This document shows, piece after piece, positions 1-8,305 of a DNA stretch of 64,000 nt. Source of the stretch: Planctomycetota bacterium (lineage in GTDB: Bacteria; Planctomycetota; Planctomycetia; Pirellulales; Pirellulaceae); assembly GCA_026692865.1 (NCBI GenBank), contig JAPLNI010000057.1, positions 248,001 to 312,000 on the forward strand. Reading direction: 5' to 3'. The translations under genes were made by a program, and so were the position numbers. The notes beneath the pieces were generated by a model. It was not told the DNA's origin and searched no databases. It was given only the letters and a program-made list of their open reading frames with translations. Each line of letters starts with the position of its first letter. Position 1 is the stretch's first letter.

Positions 1-1350
1 TACCTCACCGAACGCAAAGCGATTCTTAGCGAAGTAGCGGTAGCTCAGCAAGCGGTTAGAACGTCCGAACTTTCGCTTGCAAGTGCTGAACGACTGGCTG
101 CAAAAGGGACGTTGAAATCGCTCCAAATTGAAGCTGAACAGTTTGCCGTTCAGAACGCAAGAAACACGTTGGATGCTGCTCAAGGAAGACTTCGTGTTCT
201 CGATGAATTGACCAAGGCAAAAATGCTTGTTCAATTCGACAGCAACATTGAAACTGCGAATGCGAAACTTGCATCTGATCAAAGTACGCTGGACGAAGAA
301 CGCGGCAAGCTTGCCGAAATTCAGGAACAGATCCAAGCCTGCACAATCACCGCTCCCGCAGATGGACAAGTCGTTCACTCCAACCGCTTCAGTAGCCGGG
401 GCGGGAGCGCAGAATTTGTTGTCGAGCCAGGCGCGATGGTCCGTGAACAGCAAACGATCGTCCTGCTTCCCGATCCAACAAAAATGCAAGTTCGCGCGAA
501 GGTTAATGAATCGCGTATAACTTTAATTCGTGAACAAATGCCCGTTCGAGTCAAGGTTGGAGCAGTGAGTGATGAACTAATGGGCACGGTTGTGAAGGTC
601 AATAAATACGCCGAGCCCGGAAATTGGATGGGTAGCTCCGTCAAGGAGTATGCAGCCTTCATTCAGATCATCGATCCACCGCCTGTGATCCGAACAGGAA
701 TGACCGCCGAGGTCAGGATTTTCGTCGAGCAGCTCCCGAAAGCCCTGCAAATTCCAGTTTTCGCTGTATATGAAACCGAAGGACATCACCTTGTGCTGAA
801 GCAAGAAGGTCCGAATAAATGGAAAACAATCGAAGTGCAGATCGGAGCAACTAATGAGAAGTTTGTGACGATCAACGAAGGGCTCGCCAAAGGCGACGTA
901 GTAGTGCTCAATCCTCGTTCTCACATGAAGAAAATGGTAATACCAGATTTTCCAGAGATCGAGAACCGCGAAGAACTAGCCAAAGTCGTTGCTGCGGCAA
1001 ATGCTACTCGCGCGAAAGAAGTTGAAGCACTTGGAATAACCAATCCGATCGCAGTGGATAAGAATCCCGCGACGGAAGCTCGTGGACCATCAACTGGCGA
1101 AGGGGCACCTTCTCCAGGAGCAATCGTCACGAGAATCTTTCAGCGACTTGATACCAATGCAGATGGTAAAATCAGTCTTGAGGAAGCCGCTTCAGACGAA
1201 CGAACGGCCAGTAGGTTTAGCGAAACAGATAAGAACGGAGATGGACTCTTGGACCGCGGCGAGATGACCTCAGGCATGGCTGCACGCATGAGTCGCGGTG
1301 CTGGAGCGGCAGGTGGGCCTGGAGGTTCCGGGGGTCCTCGAAGCGAATGA
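1..1350 (+). CDS. HlyD/RND-type efflux membrane-fusion protein with C-terminal EF-hands (5' end outside window)
   Basis: The frame is open from base 1, so the N-terminus lies upstream of the window; 449 codons are visible. A coiled-coil hairpin rich in Ala, Glu and Leu is followed by the second half of a barrel-sandwich (lipoyl-like) domain around ITAPADGQVV, then beta-barrel segments (MQVRAKVNESRI, GMTAEVRIFVEQLP). This is the order of periplasmic adaptors that couple an inner-membrane transporter to an outer-membrane channel. The C-terminus is unusual: two EF-hand loops (DTNADGKISLEE near base 1150 and DKNGDGLLDRGE near base 1228), then a Gly-rich tail. The stop overlaps the ATPase start as ATGA, indicating translational coupling with the MacB-like genes downstream. 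The family call is firm; the transported substrate is unknown. Confidence 0.9.
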   Translation, partial: YLTERKAILSEVAVAQQAVRTSELSLASAERLAAKGTLKSLQIEAEQFAVQNARNTLDAAQGRLRVLDELTKAKMLVQFDSNIETANAKLASDQSTLDEERGKLAEIQEQIQACTITAPADGQVVHSNRFSSRGGSAEFVVEPGAMVREQQTIVLLPDPTKMQVRAKVNESRITLIREQMPVRVKVGAVSDELMGTVVKVNKYAEPGNWMGSSVKEYAAFIQIIDPPPVIRTGMTAEVRIFVEQLPKALQIPVFAVYETEGHHLVLKQEGPNKWKTIEVQIGATNEKFVTINEGLAKGDVVVLNPRSHMKKMVIPDFPEIENREELAKVVAAANATRAKEVEALGITNPIAVDKNPATEARGPSTGEGAPSPGAIVTRIFQRLDTNADGKISLEEAASDERTASRFSETDKNGDGLLDRGEMTSGMAARMSRGAGAAGGPGGSGGPRSE

Positions 1351-2114
1351 TCAAAGTCAATGCCTCAACTACACAACACGCCTGTCGAATACGTGATTTG
1401 AAGAAAGAGTATGTACTCAAAAGCGAGACCGTTCGTGCCTTGAGAGGTGTCACATTTGATGTTCCCGCTGGTGATTACGTTGCGATCATGGGCCCCTCGG
1501 GTTCTGGTAAAAGTACCCTACTTAATATGCTTGGCTGCTTAGATCAACCAAGCTCCGGAGAGCTCTTCTTGGGCGAAGATAACGTTGCTCAAATGACCGA
1601 TGACGAGCTTGCGGATGTTCGCTCGCGAAGAATTGGCTTCGTCTTTCAATCCTACAATTTGATTCAGCAATTGACAGTTGTGGAAAACATCCAGGTCCCA
1701 CTCTTCTATCAGGGTCGATTGGGCCCGAAGGAGCAAGCTCGATGCCTGGAACTTGCCCAAATGGTTGGGCTGAAGGACCGCCTTTCGCACCGACCTACCC
1801 AGCTAAGCGGTGGGCAACAGCAGCGAGTTGCAATTGCTAGGTCATTGGTCAATGATCCCTACTTTATTCTTGCTGACGAACCAACCGGAAACCTCGATTC
1901 GCGCACCACGGAAGAGATTCTTCAGCTGTTTCAGCGATTGAATGATGAAGGTCGGACCATCATCCTAGTCACCCACGAAGATGAAGTTTCGAAACGAGCA
2001 AAGCGTGTTGTTCGATTGAAGGACGGGTTGGTCCAATGGGACCGAACCAACACGGAAGAAGTTCGTGCCCAAGCAGCAAAATACGCAATCGACAACATGC
2101 CAGTGGAAGTCTAA
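1347..2114 (+). CDS. ABC transporter ATP-binding protein, MacB/LolD type
   Basis: A 255-residue ATPase that would power the permease encoded next to it. Walker A is GPSGSGKST (residues 49-57), the Q-loop is FVFQSYNL, the signature is LSGGQQQR, Walker B plus catalytic Glu is FILADEPTG followed by the D-loop NLDS, and the H-loop is LVTHE. The D-loop sequence and overall length match the MacB/LolD/FtsE branch. The ATG overlaps the stop of the membrane-fusion gene by 4 nt, and the permease begins 6 nt after this stop, so the three genes form one transcription unit. MacB-type pumps export peptides, lipids or macrolides, and sequence alone does not say which. All catalytic motifs are intact. Confidence 0.95.
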   Translation: MIKVNASTTQHACRIRDLKKEYVLKSETVRALRGVTFDVPAGDYVAIMGPSGSGKSTLLNMLGCLDQPSSGELFLGEDNVAQMTDDELADVRSRRIGFVFQSYNLIQQLTVVENIQVPLFYQGRLGPKEQARCLELAQMVGLKDRLSHRPTQLSGGQQQRVAIARSLVNDPYFILADEPTGNLDSRTTEEILQLFQRLNDEGRTIILVTHEDEVSKRAKRVVRLKDGLVQWDRTNTEEVRAQAAKYAIDNMPVEV

Positions 2115-2120
2115 TAAACC

Positions 2121-3446
2121 ATGGTCATTTGGCTCCGAACGATTCAATTAGGTATCAAAAGTCTTTGGCTGCACCCGCTGCGGTCGCTACTGACTGTGCT
2201 TGGGATTTTTATCGGAGTCGCAAGCGTAATATGGCTGCTTGCGATCAGTAAAGGGATTGGTGACGAAGCTCGCAAACAGATCGAAAGCCTGGGTGCCGAC
2301 ACGATCATTATCCGAAGCATGAAGCCACCAACGGAGAAGCTATCGCCTTCAGGGGTAACTCCTTATGGTCTGACGCGAGAAGAGTTCGCCATGTTAATCG
2401 AGACAATCCCAACAATTCGTGGCGCGTTGCCGATTCGCGAGATTCGTCGTCAGTTCCAATATGCTGATCGCGTGATCGATGGCCGTTTGGTTGGCTGTAC
2501 GCCTGAGTATGCAGACGTAACGAAACTGAAGGTGCAACGAGGGCACTTCATTACCGATTCCGAAAACTCAAACTACGCCAACTCCTGCGTTCTCGCTGCT
2601 AACGTAGCTGACGATCTCTTCCCGGTGGAAGACCCAATCGGAAAACGCATCTACATGCCTGAAAGCACCGACTACTACAACGTTGTCGGTATCTTGGAGC
2701 CCAAAATGGCTTCTGCTGCAATCGGCGGATCGCTATCTTCACAAGATTTTTCGCGAGACATCTACATTCCTATCAAGACATTGCAGCAACGAATCGGCGA
2801 TACAGTCACGACGCGTCGCGGAGGTTCCTTCGAAGGGGAGATTCTTGAACTAAATCAAATTACTGTACGCGTGGCGCAAGTATCCGATGTCAAGCGTACG
2901 GCAGAGCTTATCGAGCAAGCACTCGCCTCTCATGATCGACTCGAAGACATTGCAGTTGTTGTGCCTTTGGAACTTCTAGAGCAAGCGAGAACTACTCAAG
3001 CGATGTTCATGATCTTTATGGGTATGATTGCCGCGATCTCGCTATTAGTCGGCGGCATCGGAATCATGAACATTATGCTTGCGACCGTAACCGAGAGGAC
3101 TCGCGAGATTGGGATCCGCCGTGCTTTAGGTGCGAAGCGAGCCGATATTGTCCGTCAATTTTTAGTAGAAACGAGCGTTCTTAGTATCGTTGGTGGCGTT
3201 ACTGGAATTCTCTTCGGGCTGCTGTGTGGGCCCATCATCAACTTAGCCAGATATGCTGCTGAGTGGTATTCGCCAGAAACTATGCGTCAGCTCCCTGAAG
3301 TCATTCAAACGGTCCAGCCGCAGATTCTTCCCGAGTCGATTCCAATCGCGTTTTACATTTCGCTGGCAGTCGGAATCTTGTTCGGCATTTATCCAGCAAT
3401 GCGAGCAGCCAAGATGAATCCGATCGAAGCTCTAAGACACGAATAG
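2121..3446 (+). CDS. ABC transporter permease, MacB/FtsX family
   Basis: A 441-residue inner-membrane permease. An N-terminal transmembrane helix (LLTVLGIFIGVASVIWLLAI, near residues 23-42) is followed by a large periplasmic MacB_PCD-type domain of about 230 residues. The C-terminal FtsX domain has three more membrane segments: MFMIFMGMIAAISLLVGGIG, SVLSIVGGVTGILFGLL and PIAFYISLAVGILFGIYPA. The conserved cytoplasmic stretch TVTERTREIGIRRALGAKR and the ending AAKMNPIEALRHE are typical of MacB-type permeases. It starts 6 nt after the ATPase and completes the pump with it and the EF-hand adaptor. Here the ATPase and permease are separate genes, whereas Escherichia coli MacB fuses them. Confidence 0.93.
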   Translation: MVIWLRTIQLGIKSLWLHPLRSLLTVLGIFIGVASVIWLLAISKGIGDEARKQIESLGADTIIIRSMKPPTEKLSPSGVTPYGLTREEFAMLIETIPTIRGALPIREIRRQFQYADRVIDGRLVGCTPEYADVTKLKVQRGHFITDSENSNYANSCVLAANVADDLFPVEDPIGKRIYMPESTDYYNVVGILEPKMASAAIGGSLSSQDFSRDIYIPIKTLQQRIGDTVTTRRGGSFEGEILELNQITVRVAQVSDVKRTAELIEQALASHDRLEDIAVVVPLELLEQARTTQAMFMIFMGMIAAISLLVGGIGIMNIMLATVTERTREIGIRRALGAKRADIVRQFLVETSVLSIVGGVTGILFGLLCGPIINLARYAAEWYSPETMRQLPEVIQTVQPQILPESIPIAFYISLAVGILFGIYPAMRAAKMNPIEALRHE

Positions 3447-3493
3447 TGTTTGAATTCGTTCTGAATCTGGTGCTTGTTTAGCTCACACGTAGC

Positions 3494-3512
3494 AGCGTCT
3501 CTTCGAGACGCT
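3494..3512. repeat. Stem-loop between convergent genes
   Basis: A perfect 8-bp inverted repeat (AGCGTCTC / GAGACGCT) around a TTC loop sits between the stop of the permease and the stop of the MaoC gene. There is no T-run on either side, so a classic intrinsic terminator is not supported. It may be a bidirectional, T-tract-less terminator or a copy of a dispersed intergenic palindrome. Confidence 0.45.
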
Positions 3513-3535
3513 AGTCCACTCGGTTACTAAAACAA

Positions 3536-4108
3536 CTACAAGCTCAAGGAACCCACAACTGTTTCTTTCGCGATATTCGCATGAGGCTCGGGAACAACCT
3601 GTGATACAGCCGCCTCTACTATCGTAAGATTCTTCGAAGAAAGGGTGACTCGTCGCTTTACGATTGTGCAAAGCATTCCATCTTGAACGACTTCACCGCG
3701 TTGATTAACGAGCTTTCGATACCATTGGACTTGTCCATAACGACGTCCGTGGTCGGCGACGCTCGCGACTTCGGTAACAGCATGAATTTCATCACCAACA
3801 TAAATTGGTGTGCGGAATCTCCATCCGCTGATATCAACCAGAGCGACAGTGTCGACCTTGGGGGCTTCCGTACTTAAACCCGCGAGCAACGACAATCCGA
3901 GCATCCCGTGAGCGATGATGCCTCGAAAAGGGGTCTCCAAGGCGTACTCCTCATCCACATGCACAGGAGTAAAATCGCCAGTGAGATCGGCGAACTCCTT
4001 GATTTCCCCAAGGGAAACAATCCGCCGATCACTTACCCAGCGATCACCTACTTTAAGATCTTCAAAAGCTAAAATCACTAGACCGCATTTCGATTTTGAC
4101 GCCCCCAT
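3536..4108 (-). CDS. MaoC-like (R)-specific hydratase/dehydratase
   Basis: A hot-dog-fold protein of 190 residues with the hydratase-2 signature LTGDFTPVHVDEEYA. Asp45 and His50 are the expected catalytic pair; the family consensus GDxNPxH has Thr in place of Asn here. The segment RGIIAHGMLGLSLLAGL completes the motif. Enzymes of this family hydrate enoyl-CoA or dehydrate 3-hydroxyacyl-CoA, in beta-oxidation, polyhydroxyalkanoate supply or side pathways. A longer frame begins at a GTG at 4129, but ATG 4108 is preceded by GGGGAA at good spacing, so it was chosen. The gene lies 238 nt downstream of prs on the same strand and could be its own unit. The specific substrate is not visible. Confidence 0.85.
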   Translation of the reverse strand: MGASKSKCGLVILAFEDLKVGDRWVSDRRIVSLGEIKEFADLTGDFTPVHVDEEYALETPFRGIIAHGMLGLSLLAGLSTEAPKVDTVALVDISGWRFRTPIYVGDEIHAVTEVASVADHGRRYGQVQWYRKLVNQRGEVVQDGMLCTIVKRRVTLSSKNLTIVEAAVSQVVPEPHANIAKETVVGSLSL

Positions 4109-4346
4109 TAGTTCCCCGCCAGTTTCCACTTCTCGCCATCGGTAAAGCTTGACGATGGCAAGCTAACAAAATCCACCTTGGGTCGCCGAAATATACCCCG
4201 CGTGGTTTTTCCACTACAAAGATAATCTGAATTTCGCCGATATTATGAATTTTGCTTGATAAGTGTAACGCCGTGTGTTGGTTAGAACAAGTTTAGCGCC
4301 TTGGGAGCTTACTATTTGTTTGTCACAACGTTGAGACAGTTGAAGA

Positions 4347-5312
4347 TCAGCTTTCGCGGGCCATTTGATCGCCAAACATCTGGCTGATGGATTTGTTGCT
4401 GTGAATCCGTCTAATAGCTTCAGCAAGTAGAGGAGCGATAGATATGATTTCGATCCGATCGAATTGCTTCTCAGGAGGCAGCGGGATCGTGTTGGTAATG
4501 ACGATACTGTCGACAGGAGCTTCTTTGAGTTTCTGGATCGCTTGGCCGCATAAAACTCCGTGAGTACAAGCCAAATGTATTTCCTTGGCACCCGCTTCAT
4601 GAACAAGCTTTGCCGCTCCCACAATGGACCCAGCCGTGCTGATCATGTCATCGAACATCAGGCAGATCTTTCCTTCGACTGGTCCACCGATGATGTTCTT
4701 TTGCTCGGTTTCAACAGCATTCGCGCGACGCTTATCAACGATCGCAAGCTTACCACCGAGTCGCTTAGAATGGCCAATCGCCCGCTTGATGCTCCCTTCG
4801 TCGGGGCTCACCACAACAATGTCATCATGAGCGAAATTTTTGCTCTTGAAGTGATTCGTAAGCACTGGAGCTGCATAGAGATGGTCGACAGGAACATCAA
4901 AGAATCCCTGAATCTGCGGCGCATGTAGATCCATCGCCAGCACACGATCAGCGCCCGCTCGAGTAATCAAGTTCGCGACCAACTTGGCCGTGATTGGAAC
5001 TCGTCCCTCGTCCTTTCGGTCCTGTCGCGCATAACCGTAGTACGGTAGCACCGCCGTGACCCGAGCCGCACTTGCGCGTTTGCACGAATCGATCATGATC
5101 AACAACTCCATGATGTTGTCGTTGACCGGCGGGCACGTTGGTTGGATCAGATAAACGTCGCGACCTCGCACGTCGTCTTCGATCTTGCAATAGTTTTCGC
5201 CGTCAGGAAACTTCCCAAGCGAAAGCGACCCAAGCTCCAGATGTAGAAAGTCACAAATATCTTGAGCCAACTTAGGGTTAGCTCGTCCGGAGAAAATTTT
5301 CAGCTCTCGCAT
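4347..5312 (-). CDS. prs: Ribose-phosphate pyrophosphokinase (PRPP synthetase)
   Basis: A 321-residue enzyme that transfers pyrophosphate from ATP to ribose 5-phosphate, giving PRPP for nucleotide, His and Trp synthesis. It follows the class I family closely from the start (ELKIFSGRANPKLAQDI). The flexible-loop and metal-site regions include YGYARQDRK and DLHAPQIQGFFDVPVDHLY. The PRPP-binding loop is LMFDDMISTAGS (near residues 216-227), with Ala-Gly in place of the commoner Gly-Gly. Length is close to the usual 315 residues. Its start overlaps the end of glmU by 13 nt, so the two are very likely cotranscribed and translationally coupled. The glmU(gcaD)-prs order is also well known in Firmicutes. 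Confidence 0.96.
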   Translation of the reverse strand: MRELKIFSGRANPKLAQDICDFLHLELGSLSLGKFPDGENYCKIEDDVRGRDVYLIQPTCPPVNDNIMELLIMIDSCKRASAARVTAVLPYYGYARQDRKDEGRVPITAKLVANLITRAGADRVLAMDLHAPQIQGFFDVPVDHLYAAPVLTNHFKSKNFAHDDIVVVSPDEGSIKRAIGHSKRLGGKLAIVDKRRANAVETEQKNIIGGPVEGKICLMFDDMISTAGSIVGAAKLVHEAGAKEIHLACTHGVLCGQAIQKLKEAPVDSIVITNTIPLPPEKQFDRIEIISIAPLLAEAIRRIHSNKSISQMFGDQMARES

Positions 5313-6076
5313 TGGTATCCCAGTTCCAACATCTTCGATTCCACCGCGCCCAACTCGTCGACCGTGTTGATACTGAGAGCTTCACACGGCTTCAGCACTG
5401 GCTTGGCAATCACTAGCTTACCAGCTTCTAGGATTTTTTGTGGGCAGTCGGTCAAGTAGTACTCGGACTGAGCATTTTCGTTTGTTAATTGATCCAGCGA
5501 CAACAACAATTCATCGCGACCAAACAGATAGGTGCTCATGTTCACCTCTCGAATTTGTTGTTCTTGCGAAGTCGCATCCTTTTGTTCGACAATTTTCTGG
5601 AACGCCCCCGAACTGTCCCGTACAATTCTGCCCAGTCCTTGGGGATTGTCCTTGAGAAGCGTTCCCAACATACAACTGGGGCCCAACGAACGGAAAATTT
5701 CGAGCAATTCACGGATTGAAGAACTTTGGATAAGAGGCGAATCCCCTGCCACGACCATCACCGGACCGGTAGATTTTTCAATTTCTGATCGGCACATTTG
5801 CACCGCATGCCCTGTCCCCAACTGTTGAGCTTGGAGAGCGAACCGAACTCCCGAGCGACCTTTCAGTTCGGCTTCGACCAGTTCACTTCGATAGCCGACA
5901 ACGATGACTTGATTGTGAATCCCTGCTGCTTCAAGTGCATCTAGAACCCAGTGGATCATGGGGCGGCCTAGAACGGGGAAAAGGACTTTAGGTAAATCGC
6001 TTTTCATCCGGGTTCCCTTGCCTGCAGCAAGGACAATTGCCGTGACTCCAGAGGGAGTCCAATCATTTTTCATCAT
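5300..6076 (-). CDS. glmU: GlmU-like N-acetylglucosamine-1-phosphate uridyltransferase, lacking the acetyltransferase domain
   Basis: A 258-residue nucleotidyltransferase matching the N-terminal half of GlmU: the nucleotide loop LAAGKGTRMKSDLPKVL (residues 14-30), QLGTGHAV, AGDSPLI (usually GDVPLI) and SEYYLTD near the C-terminus. It would make UDP-GlcNAc from UTP and GlcNAc-1-phosphate for peptidoglycan or LPS. Standard GlmU is about 450 residues and carries a left-handed beta-helix acetyltransferase domain; that half is absent, and prs begins where it would. An AAGGAAG Shine-Dalgarno lies 5 nt before the ATG at 6076 (a second ATG follows at 6073). Because sugar specificity cannot be proven from the motifs, another hexose-1-phosphate uridyltransferase remains possible. 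Confidence 0.85.
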   Translation of the reverse strand: MMKNDWTPSGVTAIVLAAGKGTRMKSDLPKVLFPVLGRPMIHWVLDALEAAGIHNQVIVVGYRSELVEAELKGRSGVRFALQAQQLGTGHAVQMCRSEIEKSTGPVMVVAGDSPLIQSSSIRELLEIFRSLGPSCMLGTLLKDNPQGLGRIVRDSSGAFQKIVEQKDATSQEQQIREVNMSTYLFGRDELLLSLDQLTNENAQSEYYLTDCPQKILEAGKLVIAKPVLKPCEALSINTVDELGAVESKMLELGYQCES

Positions 6077-6103
6077 GAACGCTTCCTTGACTTTTTAATT
6101 AGT

Positions 6104-6886
6104 TTACCTGTCCTTGAGCGATTTAACGGCTTCGCGCGCTCTCGCAAGAAAATCCATTTTCGACTCGCCAGGCTTTAATGATATCGGTGCACCAATGGAG
6201 ATAGAGCTCAGCAATGGGACCGGAAAAACTTCCCCACGCGGCAAGATTCGATTCAGATTTTCCATGTAAACCGGAACTAATTCAAGATCGGGCCGTTTCT
6301 TCGTGAGGTAGTATAACCCGCTTTTGAATTCGGACATTTCGCCATCCAAAGATCTCCCACCCTCCGGAAAAACAATCAAGGAGTGGAGGTCACCGATTTC
6401 CCGAAGCATTAATTCGACCGGGCTCTGGTGAACTTTAATTTCCTTTCGATCGATCAGCAAAGCATTAAAGGACTTGGCCAAAAACCGCTTGAATGGTGAG
6501 CCGCCCCAATAATCCAACGCGGCAACGGGCCTAGTCAATGCTCTTATCTCTCGAGGCAAAGCGGACCAAAGCACAACAGCGTCGAGGTGGCTTGTGTGGT
6601 TTGCGAAGTAAATCCGCTGGCAAAGATCCGGCTGACAGTCGATCCATCGCACGGTGTAGCCACTGATAATTCGGGCGATCCCAGCAAGCATCGACCCTGT
6701 GAAGCGGCAAAGAAATGTCGGAGCAGTCGAACCCGTCGGCGTTGGTCCAGCCTGCGCTGCACCAGTCGACGCTGCACCAGTCGACGCTGCACCAGTGGAC
6801 TTTGGGCCGCTGGCAGCGAGTGGTTGGCCTTTCGGATTTACAACAAGTGTCAAAGTATCACCCGCAAGAAGCGAAGTCGCGAACAA
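6104..6886 (-). CDS. 1-acyl-sn-glycerol-3-phosphate acyltransferase family protein (PlsC-like)
   Basis: A lysophospholipid acyltransferase with the catalytic NHTSHLD motif (HX4D) and the substrate-binding FPEGGRSLDG motif; it would acylate lysophosphatidate or a related lipid at the inner membrane. The longest frame starts at TTG 6886 and gives 260 residues. Its first 65 residues include an (Ala-Ser-Thr-Gly)-type tandem repeat unlike the family. An ATG at 6691 (residue 66) would give a 195-residue protein starting MLAGIARIISGY, closer to a normal PlsC start. Neither start has a strong Shine-Dalgarno. The gene is 27 nt upstream of glmU on the same strand and probably in the same operon. The family is clear; start and exact substrate are not. 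Confidence 0.85.
   Translation of the reverse strand: MFATSLLAGDTLTLVVNPKGQPLAASGPKSTGAASTGAASTGAAQAGPTPTGSTAPTFLCRFTGSMLAGIARIISGYTVRWIDCQPDLCQRIYFANHTSHLDAVVLWSALPREIRALTRPVAALDYWGGSPFKRFLAKSFNALLIDRKEIKVHQSPVELMLREIGDLHSLIVFPEGGRSLDGEMSEFKSGLYYLTKKRPDLELVPVYMENLNRILPRGEVFPVPLLSSISIGAPISLKPGESKMDFLARAREAVKSLKDR
6756..6800. repeat. 15-bp tandem repeat inside the plsC-like frame
   Basis: Three adjacent copies of GCTGCACCAGTCGAC (6756-6770, 6771-6785, 6786-6800, the last with one mismatch). On the minus strand they encode Ala/Ser/Thr/Gly repeats near the start of the acyltransferase frame. A multiple-of-three unit keeps the frame open if copy number changes. Confidence 0.85.
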
Positions 6887-7097
6887 ATCAGGAAAAACTG
6901 CCGTCCCGATTACATCTTAGCCGAAAACGAGCGTTTCACATTACTCTTTTCGACCTCCTATTATCATCGCGTTCAAATTATGCTTGGCAAGTCGGTCCTG
7001 TTCGATGAGGTCACTCGACACTAAAATCGTGTTCCGATCGTAATGGCGTTTTCTTGAGAAGACGACTGAACCTCCCGAATCACCTTTTAAAGTTGAC

Positions 7098-8180
7098 TTG
7101 ATAACCTTGCAAGCTTCCATTGTTTTATTGCCCGGAGACGGGATCGGTCCCGAAGTCACAGGCCAAGCCGAACGGGTTTTGAAGCTCGTAGCCGAAAAAT
7201 TTGGCCACACTTTCAATTTCAGCAGTCACCAAATCGGTGGGATCGCAATCGATAATGGTGGTGACCCTCTTCCGCAATCCACGATCGATGCCTGTCGAGC
7301 GAGCGATGCAATCTTGCTCGGTGCAGTCGGCGGTCCAAAATGGGATGATCCCAAGGCAAAAACTCGCCCAGAAGCGGGGCTGCTGAAAATCCGAAAAGAG
7401 CTAGGGCTTTTTGCAAATCTGCGTCCAATTATAACTTTTCCGGAACTGGTTGACGCGTCGCCTTTGCGTCGTGAAATCGTCGAGGGGACTGATATTCTCT
7501 TCTTTCGAGAGCTAACCGGTGGCCTATACTTTGGACCATCCGGAACCGAACAGGTTGCTCCTGGCATCGAACGTTCGTTCAGTACTGCGGTCTACTCAAC
7601 TGATGAAATCGAACGAATCGTGCGCATGGCCGCACTTGCCGCAAGGAGCCGTCGAAAGAAGCTTACGATGGTAGACAAAGCCAACGTGCTGGAAGTCAGC
7701 CGTTTATGGCGAAGAGTTTCGGCAGCACTCATTGAAAAAGAGTTTTCAGACCTGACTTATGAAGTTGTCTTAGTCGACTCGATGGCGATGCATCTACTAT
7801 CGCGACCGACGACCTTTGACGTTGTGGTGACTAGCAACATGTTTGGCGACATTCTCACCGATGAGGCATCGATGTTGCCTGGTTCCCTGGGAATGCTCCC
7901 AAGCGCATCCTTGGGTAGCAGCGGTCCGGGGCTCTATGAACCGATTCATGGATCTGCACCTGATATTGCCGGTAAAGGTATTGCGAACCCGCTGGCGACC
8001 ATCCTTGCCGCAGCAATGTTGCTTCGCCATTCGCTTGGACTTGAGAAGGAAGCCGATGTCATCGAAGCAGCCGTGCGAAAAGTACTCGCCGCAGGCCATC
8101 GAACCGCTGACCTGGTTCGAAAGGGACAGCCATCGGTTGGAACCATTGCAATCACCGACTACGTGTTAGCCGCGATTTAG
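7098..8180 (+). CDS. leuB: 3-isopropylmalate dehydrogenase
   Basis: A 360-residue decarboxylating dehydrogenase that oxidises 3-isopropylmalate with NAD+ in leucine synthesis. Family landmarks are [11 protein letters not shown] at the start, GAVGGPKWD, the substrate-binding arginines in [29 protein letters not shown], the catalytic-site lysine in [15 protein letters not shown], the metal-binding [12 protein letters not shown] with [17 protein letters not shown], and [21 protein letters not shown] near the NAD site. No ATG is in frame after the upstream stop, so TTG 7098 is the likely start, with no clear Shine-Dalgarno. leuA, leuC and leuD are not nearby, so the gene is dispersed from the rest of the pathway. 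Confidence 0.96.
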   Translation: MITLQASIVLLPGDGIGPEVTGQAERVLKLVAEKFGHTFNFSSHQIGGIAIDNGGDPLPQSTIDACRASDAILLGAVGGPKWDDPKAKTRPEAGLLKIRKELGLFANLRPIITFPELVDASPLRREIVEGTDILFFRELTGGLYFGPSGTEQVAPGIERSFSTAVYSTDEIERIVRMAALAARSRRKKLTMVDKANVLEVSRLWRRVSAALIEKEFSDLTYEVVLVDSMAMHLLSRPTTFDVVVTSNMFGDILTDEASMLPGSLGMLPSASLGSSGPGLYEPIHGSAPDIAGKGIANPLATILAAAMLLRHSLGLEKEADVIEAAVRKVLAAGHRTADLVRKGQPSVGTIAITDYVLAAI

Positions 8181-8305
8181 CAGTTTCAAACCATGACTCA
8201 AACATGAGGGTAGATCCATGCAATACTCACGGATGTCTGCCCTCTTTCATGGCCCGGCCTAAATGTGACCTACGCAAACAAGCTCTTTTGACTTTAGGTG
8301 AAACC

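Noticed and set aside
6587-7024. Plus-strand frame of 145 codons over plsC and its leader
   Set aside because: Antisense to the acyltransferase motifs and driven by the tandem repeat (CTSRRCTSRRCTS), so it is a shadow.
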